A stretch of 64,000 nt of DNA from Apostichopus japonicus (taxonomy: Eukaryota > Echinodermata > Holothuroidea > Aspidochirotida > Stichopodidae): contig NC_092569.1 of the NCBI RefSeq assembly GCF_037975245.1, positions 28,861,668 to 28,925,667 of the forward strand. The letters are read 5' to 3'. The notes under the pieces are model-generated. The model was given only the letters and a program-made list of their open reading frames with translations, had not been told where the DNA came from and ran no database searches. Below, piece by piece: positions 62,701 through 64,000 of the stretch; position 1 is the stretch's first letter, and each line of letters begins with the position of its first letter. A program made the position numbers and the translations under genes.

Positions 62701-63890
62701 TGCTTGGTATGGGACGGGTTCAGTAGAATATTTTCACCTGTTATATGAGGGATTCAATATGCATATTCTGTTATATTTTATATTCTTAGGGTATATAGAT
62801 TACATCTATTGTGTATTCTAGCTTGTATAGTTTAATACCCATACCTATAATTATTGTCTTAAATTAATTTACCAAAATATTATGGTACATACCATAGTAT
62901 TCATTTCCTCCTGAGGTACTTCATCATGCTCTTCATTAGTTGTCTGCAAAAAGTACAATCAGTAAATTATTGATCTTGATTGAAATAAATATAATGCTTA
63001 GAGATTTAGGACCTGTCTATATTGGGGTGTGTTATTAAAATGATCAAGAATGTCCACACAAATGGCATCCATACAGGAGTGTATTATCAATATTATTACC
63101 ACTCGGTTCCGGGGACCACCAATTGCCTTCCTTATCTGATGGAACATTTCCCCCGTATTAGGCCATATATGCTCATCAATGGCTGAAGAGGATTAACCTA
63201 CTGTATAGTCTGACAGTAGCTTGATCTAGGAACCTTGTGATGACAAAGTGGGATACACAGCTTCTGAATGGCACCTCTGCCCTAAATGTCTTGACTGACC
63301 AATACACGATAGCGTAATATAGTTAACATGCAGCTACCACAACTGACGTTGTTTAGATACAATTTAATTAAAAGATGTACTAGGGCTTATTGAATCATGT
63401 TTGTGAAATTTATCATAGCCCCACAAAAGTATCCATCCTCAAATCATCTGTGTGAAACAATGCAATTCTACAGTTTGCACCACATTTGACTGTATGTATG
63501 TCCCGATTCTGACCAACAATTGAATGCACCATGCACTGAATCATGTGTGTGAAAATCATCATAGCTGACACAGCGTATAGATACTGCTTCAGACTATGCT
63601 ATTTCTATATTTCTGGTCGATCCTTTGTTTCGCAGCCTCAAAACTGCTTGGTATGGGACGGGTTCAGTAGAATATTTTCACCTGTTATATGAGGGATTTA
63701 TATTCTGTTATATTTTATATTCTTAGGGTATATAGATTACATCTATTGTGTATTCTAGCTTGTATAGTTTAATACCCATACCTATAATTATTGTCTTAAA
63801 TTAATTTACCAAAATATTATGGTACATACCATAGTATTCATTTCCTCCTGAGGTACTTTATCATGCTCTTCATTAGTTGTCTGCAAAAAG
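42481..63890 (-). CDS. Zinc-finger / tyrosine-recombinase-like protein with tandemly duplicated exons (5' end outside window)
   Basis: This is a spliced gene read right to left. Exons (plus coordinates): seven 51-bp TTNEE exons (63840-63890, 62893-62943, 61559-61609, 60232-60282, 59295-59345, 58475-58525, 57540-57590); 56208-56244; 56024-56083; 55749-55808; 55508-55533; 54295-54351; three 51-bp TSDDD exons (53790-53840, 53517-53567, 46985-47035); and the last exon 42481-44718. Every junction is AG/GT, and the phases (0-0, 0-1, 1-1, 1-1, 1-0, 0-0) concatenate into one open frame. The protein is acidic first, then has two zinc fingers and a recombinase-like core. I recognise the last-exon family from many unnamed fish and invertebrate proteins; a link to Crypton-type YR transposons is inference. 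A DIRS element sits in the intron at 47.1-53.4 kb. Which array exons are used together is unknown. Confidence 0.8.
44818..44905. repeat. Small G/C-run repeat fragment in intron
   Basis: 'ggaccagcgggtccccccac' and 'gaaatcctggatccgccactg' resemble the ends of the hAT-like repeats elsewhere in the window. It lies 100 bp upstream of the last exon. No TSD was identified. Confidence 0.4.
45742..46299. mobile_element. hAT-like MITE inside an intron of the recombinase-like gene
   Basis: It starts CAGTGGCGTAACGTTGG and ends AGTTACGCCACTG, a 12-bp inverted repeat. The flanking 8-mers (CCACTACA and ACACTAGT) agree at five positions, compatible with a decayed TSD. The interior has a 17-bp tandem triplet ('aatgattgtaacttac', 45869-45917) and a C run. 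No transposase is present. Confidence 0.65.
46985..47035 (-). CDS. TSDDD exon, copy A
   Basis: 51 bp, phase 0-0, acceptor ...CAG, donor GTATGTAC. It encodes TSDDDNDKAIYEENDSN. It is separated from copies B and C by the DIRS insertion and differs in its last codon (AAT, not AAG). Confidence 0.8.
47101..47250. repeat. DIRS left inverted terminal repeat
   Basis: The sequence from 'acctgtctcctcacaacc' through 'tgaccgaacccc' is the inverse of 53205-53330. Outermost bases differ between the two ends ('acttcgctcctcgct' left; 'tatttacgagtgacgagct' on the complement of the right), as expected where only one end is copied into each half of the internal region. Confidence 0.85.
47834..49240 (+). pseudogene. 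DIRS gag-like region, broken
   Basis: A frame from ATG 47834 reads a cysteine knuckle, 'HDLCPKCRTYTRRDPCLVC' then 'FSPAQWH', and meets TAG at 47948-47950. The same strand then continues with Arg/Glu-rich, GC-rich coding-like sequence to about 49240, broken by stops and a poly-A tract (48414-48432). The C-x2-C...C-x2-C knuckle near the N-terminus resembles DIRS gag proteins. The long opposite-strand frames (RRTRAPGA-type repeats) are shadows. Confidence 0.6.
49617..49703. promoter_or_regulatory. Three NFI-like palindromes in the DIRS element
   Basis: TTGGCAAACTGCTAG (49617-49631), TTGGCAAAGTGCCAG (49652-49666) and TTGGCAAACTGCCAG (49689-49703) keep the same order and spacing (35-37 bp) as in the fragment at 37.9 kb. 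Confidence 0.45.
50464..50716 (+). mobile_element. tRNA-derived SINE, copy 3 (inside the DIRS element)
   Basis: Box A 'TTAGCTCAGTGGTTAAA' (50477-50493) and box B 'GGTTCAAGTCA' (50522-50532) are followed by the shared body 'TTTGGTCAGCTTGCGGCTTTG' split around 50620-50640, then 'AGTTCCTACTTGCAGGATGATC' and a CATA-type tail. Confidence 0.85.
50800..51056 (+). mobile_element. Second SINE family (tRNA-derived, with GGGCAAGGCACTTTA segment)
   Basis: A tRNA-like head with box A 'TGGTCAAGCGGT' (50809-50820) and box B 'GGTTTTAGTCC' (50853-50863) is followed by 'TTCCTTGGGCAAGGCACTTT', a conserved segment found in several animal SINE families. The tail is ATT-rich. It is nested in the DIRS element, where the reverse transcriptase would be expected. 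Confidence 0.7.
51256..51700 (+). pseudogene. DIRS RNase H remnant, frameshifted
   Basis: 'RLCRLAWETVTTAAESGTAL', then 'VSHIARKESVRADALPRGQL', match the C-terminal part of DIRS RNase H. A stop (51538-51540) and a frameshift separate it from 'NPSQGTCGRFFHMFGIPLID' and 'LTTKGNNGLPIFCNR'. 'ISQILRKIRSSKGKLILVAP' follows near 51735. The catalytic first half is missing. Confidence 0.75.
51880..52640 (+). pseudogene. DIRS tyrosine recombinase remnant, inactivated
   Basis: 'AVLHALAGPLYES', 'SLAALTKKTLFVIAVASA', an in-frame TGA (52076-52078), 'LQALTTKQNHIRFEG', 'RWCPVRALKWYLNRTEKLR' and, after a frameshift, 'ASTALSAGIPIQDILKVAAW' and 'TPTTFVACYLPDTLHAEAA' follow the DIRS recombinase order. The stop falls in the Arg I segment. 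The H-x-x-R box reads 'HNIS', so its arginine is lost. The Tyr region ('ACYL') is kept. The enzyme cannot be functional. Confidence 0.8.
52649..52747. repeat. DIRS internal complementary region
   Basis: 52651-52693 is the reverse complement of the left end and 52696-52747 that of the right end, joined through 'attcc'. This junction is the template used to regenerate the two dissimilar ends during DIRS replication (established for the group). Confidence 0.85.
53205..53366. repeat. DIRS right inverted terminal repeat
   Basis: It is the inverse of 47101-47250, with an extra outer segment ('gtcactcgtaaatatccaaacc' region) that is represented only in the right half of the internal complementary region. 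Host sequence resumes at 'ctctctaggtgacagctgc'. Confidence 0.85.
53517..53567 (-). CDS. TSDDD exon, copy B
   Basis: 51 bp, phase 0-0, acceptor CAG, donor GTATGTAC, encoding TSDDDNDKAIYEENDSK. It shares a tandem 272-bp unit with copy C. Confidence 0.8.
53790..53840 (-). CDS. TSDDD exon, copy C
   Basis: 51 bp, phase 0-0, encoding TSDDDSDKAIYEENDSK (one Asn to Ser change against copy B). Confidence 0.8.
54295..54351 (-). CDS. Internal exon EYPELQ of the recombinase-like gene
   Basis: 57 bp, phase 0-0, acceptor 'gatttacag', donor GTAAACAG, encoding EYPELQPVFDKMMQQIEEQ. It probably forms a short amphipathic helix. It is single-copy and lies between the TSDDD array and the phase-1 exons. Confidence 0.75.
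55508..55533 (-). CDS. 26-bp micro-exon of the recombinase-like gene
   Basis: Acceptor 'catttcaacag', donor GTAAAGT; phase 1 in, phase 0 out. It encodes (G)D-ICTVSCQE when joined to its neighbours. Its length restores the phase needed by the 57-bp exon, which supports it despite its size. Confidence 0.65.
55749..55808 (-). CDS. 60-bp exon DNNPNEPVFL
   Basis: Phase 1-1, acceptor 'attgccacag', donor GTGAGTTA, encoding DNNPNEPVFLDEMTGNMYSY. Confidence 0.75.
55885..55930 (-). pseudogene. Relic duplicate of the YFDADLR exon
   Basis: 'tttttctcagatcggcatcaaaatataatg' parallels 56040-56070 ('ttttctcagatcagcatcaaaatataatg') inside the true exon, but lacks the flanking exon sequence and splice sites. 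It is the trace of a partial exon duplication. Confidence 0.5.
56024..56083 (-). CDS. 60-bp exon ESPNGALYFD
   Basis: Phase 1-1, acceptor 'actctttcag', donor GTAAGCGA. It encodes (E)SPNGALYFDADLRKYHHSL. It has the same size and phase as the next exon at 55749-55808, so these two may themselves be an old duplication. Confidence 0.75.
56208..56244 (-). CDS. 37-bp exon ETACKSTSVSFT
   Basis: Phase 0-1, acceptor 'cttgttttag', donor GTGAGTTT. It joins the phase-0 TTNEE array to the phase-1 exons. Confidence 0.7.
56640..57000. repeat. Degenerate array unit that has lost its exon
   Basis: 'ttgcttgatatgggacgggttcagtag' and 'tattgtgtattttagc' (to 56915) run directly into 'atgatggaagctttcccgtatttggcc', which in intact units lies ~370 bp further on. 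The deleted part contains the exon and its splice sites. Confidence 0.7.
57540..57590 (-). CDS. TTNEE exon, copy 1 (closest to the 3' end)
   Basis: 51 bp, phase 0-0, acceptor 'tttttgcag', donor GTATGTAC, encoding TTNEEHDEVPQEEMNTM. Confidence 0.75.
58475..58525 (-). CDS. TTNEE exon, copy 2
   Basis: 51 bp, phase 0-0, encoding TTNEEQDEVPQEEMNTM (His to Gln against copy 1). The acceptor reads 'ccttttgcag'. Confidence 0.75.
59295..59345 (-). CDS. TTNEE exon, copy 3
   Basis: 51 bp, phase 0-0, encoding TTNEEHVEVPQEEMNTM (Asp to Val). Confidence 0.75.
60232..60282 (-). CDS. TTNEE exon, copy 4
   Basis: 51 bp, phase 0-0, same peptide as copy 1. Confidence 0.75.
60702..61092. mobile_element. ~390-bp insert in an array unit, first copy
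   Basis: It is absent from the neighbouring units at the same point ('gtttagata|caattt'). It holds internal inverted segments: 'atacaacacct' with 'aggtgttgtat', and 'tgcaatagtacaaatatt' with 'aatatttgcactattgca'. A 73-codon minus frame inside is identical in both copies of the insert but has no recognisable features. It is probably a foldback MITE. Confidence 0.6.
61559..61609 (-). CDS. TTNEE exon, copy 5
   Basis: 51 bp, phase 0-0, same peptide as copy 1. It lies between the two insert-bearing units. Confidence 0.75.
62029..62419. mobile_element. ~390-bp insert in an array unit, second copy
   Basis: Near-identical to 60702-61092 and at the same position in the unit. The two therefore arose by duplication of an insert-bearing unit, not by two insertions. 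Confidence 0.6.
62893..62943 (-). CDS. TTNEE exon, copy 6
   Basis: 51 bp, phase 0-0, same peptide as copy 1. Confidence 0.75.
63840..63890 (-). CDS. TTNEE exon, copy 7 (5'-most in the window)
   Basis: 51 bp, phase 0-0, encoding TTNEEHDKVPQEEMNTM (Glu to Lys). The array clearly continues beyond 64000, so the true copy number and the start of the gene are unknown. Confidence 0.75.
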
Positions 63891-64000
63891 TACAATCAGT
63901 AAATTATTGATCTTGATTGAAATAAATATAATGCTTAGAGATTTAGGACCTGTCTATATTGGGGTGTGTTATTAAAATGATCAAGAATTTCCACACAATT

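Larger units (their letters stand above)
56640..64000. repeat. Tandem array of 0.8-1.33-kb intron-exon units
   Basis: Units run past the right edge. Each has, in order on the plus strand, 'ccccacaaaagtatccat', 'tttgcaccacatttgactgtatg', 'tatgggacgggttcagtag', the 51-bp exon, 'aggacctgtct.tattggg', 'gggaccaccaat' and 'gatgacaaagtgggatacacagc'. Exon-to-exon spacings are 935, 820, 937, 1327, 1334 and 947 bp. The 820-bp unit lacks the 'catagctgacacagcgtatag' segment; the two 1.33-kb units carry an extra ~390 bp. Intron and exon sequence are equally conserved, so duplications are recent or homogenised. Confidence 0.92.

Overview
This is nuclear DNA from a marine invertebrate animal. Genes are spliced with GT-AG introns and split by long AT-rich introns. 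Between them lie tRNA-derived SINEs, CR1/L2-like LINE fragments, hAT-type MITEs, a DIRS retrotransposon and many short tandem repeats. The frequent 'taggcctaggcct' texture and the mix of elements suggest an echinoderm, perhaps a sea cucumber; that identification is an inference. There are no prokaryotic-style genes or operons.

Layout. 1-13.9 kb is gene-poor repeat land. It holds a 1.3-kb hAT-like element with a perfect 8-bp target-site duplication (TSD), SINEs, a repeat family carrying a recurring 'GCGCCACCA..GGTTGGCGCG' core, a second hAT MITE with a perfect TSD, a 170-bp perfect palindrome, long TA runs, a LINE 3' end and a TIR MITE. 14.06-20.16 kb (+ strand) holds a six-exon RidA/UK114 (reactive intermediate deaminase) gene that I could assemble in frame. 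Exon 3 carries a 20-bp tandem duplication that doubles its splice donor. 20.2-27.5 kb has a SINE, two tandem repeats, a LINE reverse-transcriptase fragment and a 24-bp perfect palindrome. 27.5-36.7 kb is a 9.2-kb satellite of ~204-bp units with clear higher-order repeats (about 2,453, 1,225 and 1,021 bp). 37.0-38.4 kb is a DIRS-related fragment.

42.48 kb to the right edge (- strand) holds one large gene whose 5' end lies outside the window. Its last exon (745 codons) encodes an acidic stretch, two zinc fingers and a tyrosine-recombinase-like (Crypton/phage-integrase fold) domain. Upstream are two arrays of tandemly duplicated 51-bp, phase 0-0 exons: three copies of a 17-residue TSDDD module and seven copies of a 17-residue TTNEE module, with five ordinary exons between the arrays. 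All exon phases fit. A 6.3-kb DIRS-like retrotransposon with inverted terminal repeats and an internal complementary region sits in the intron between two TSDDD exon copies.

The most unusual biology is this gene: a recombinase-derived protein whose acidic N-terminal region is being lengthened by intron-exon tandem duplication, with traces of the history (an exon-less unit, and a 390-bp insert in only two adjacent units). The satellite's nested amplification and the RidA duplicated donor come next.
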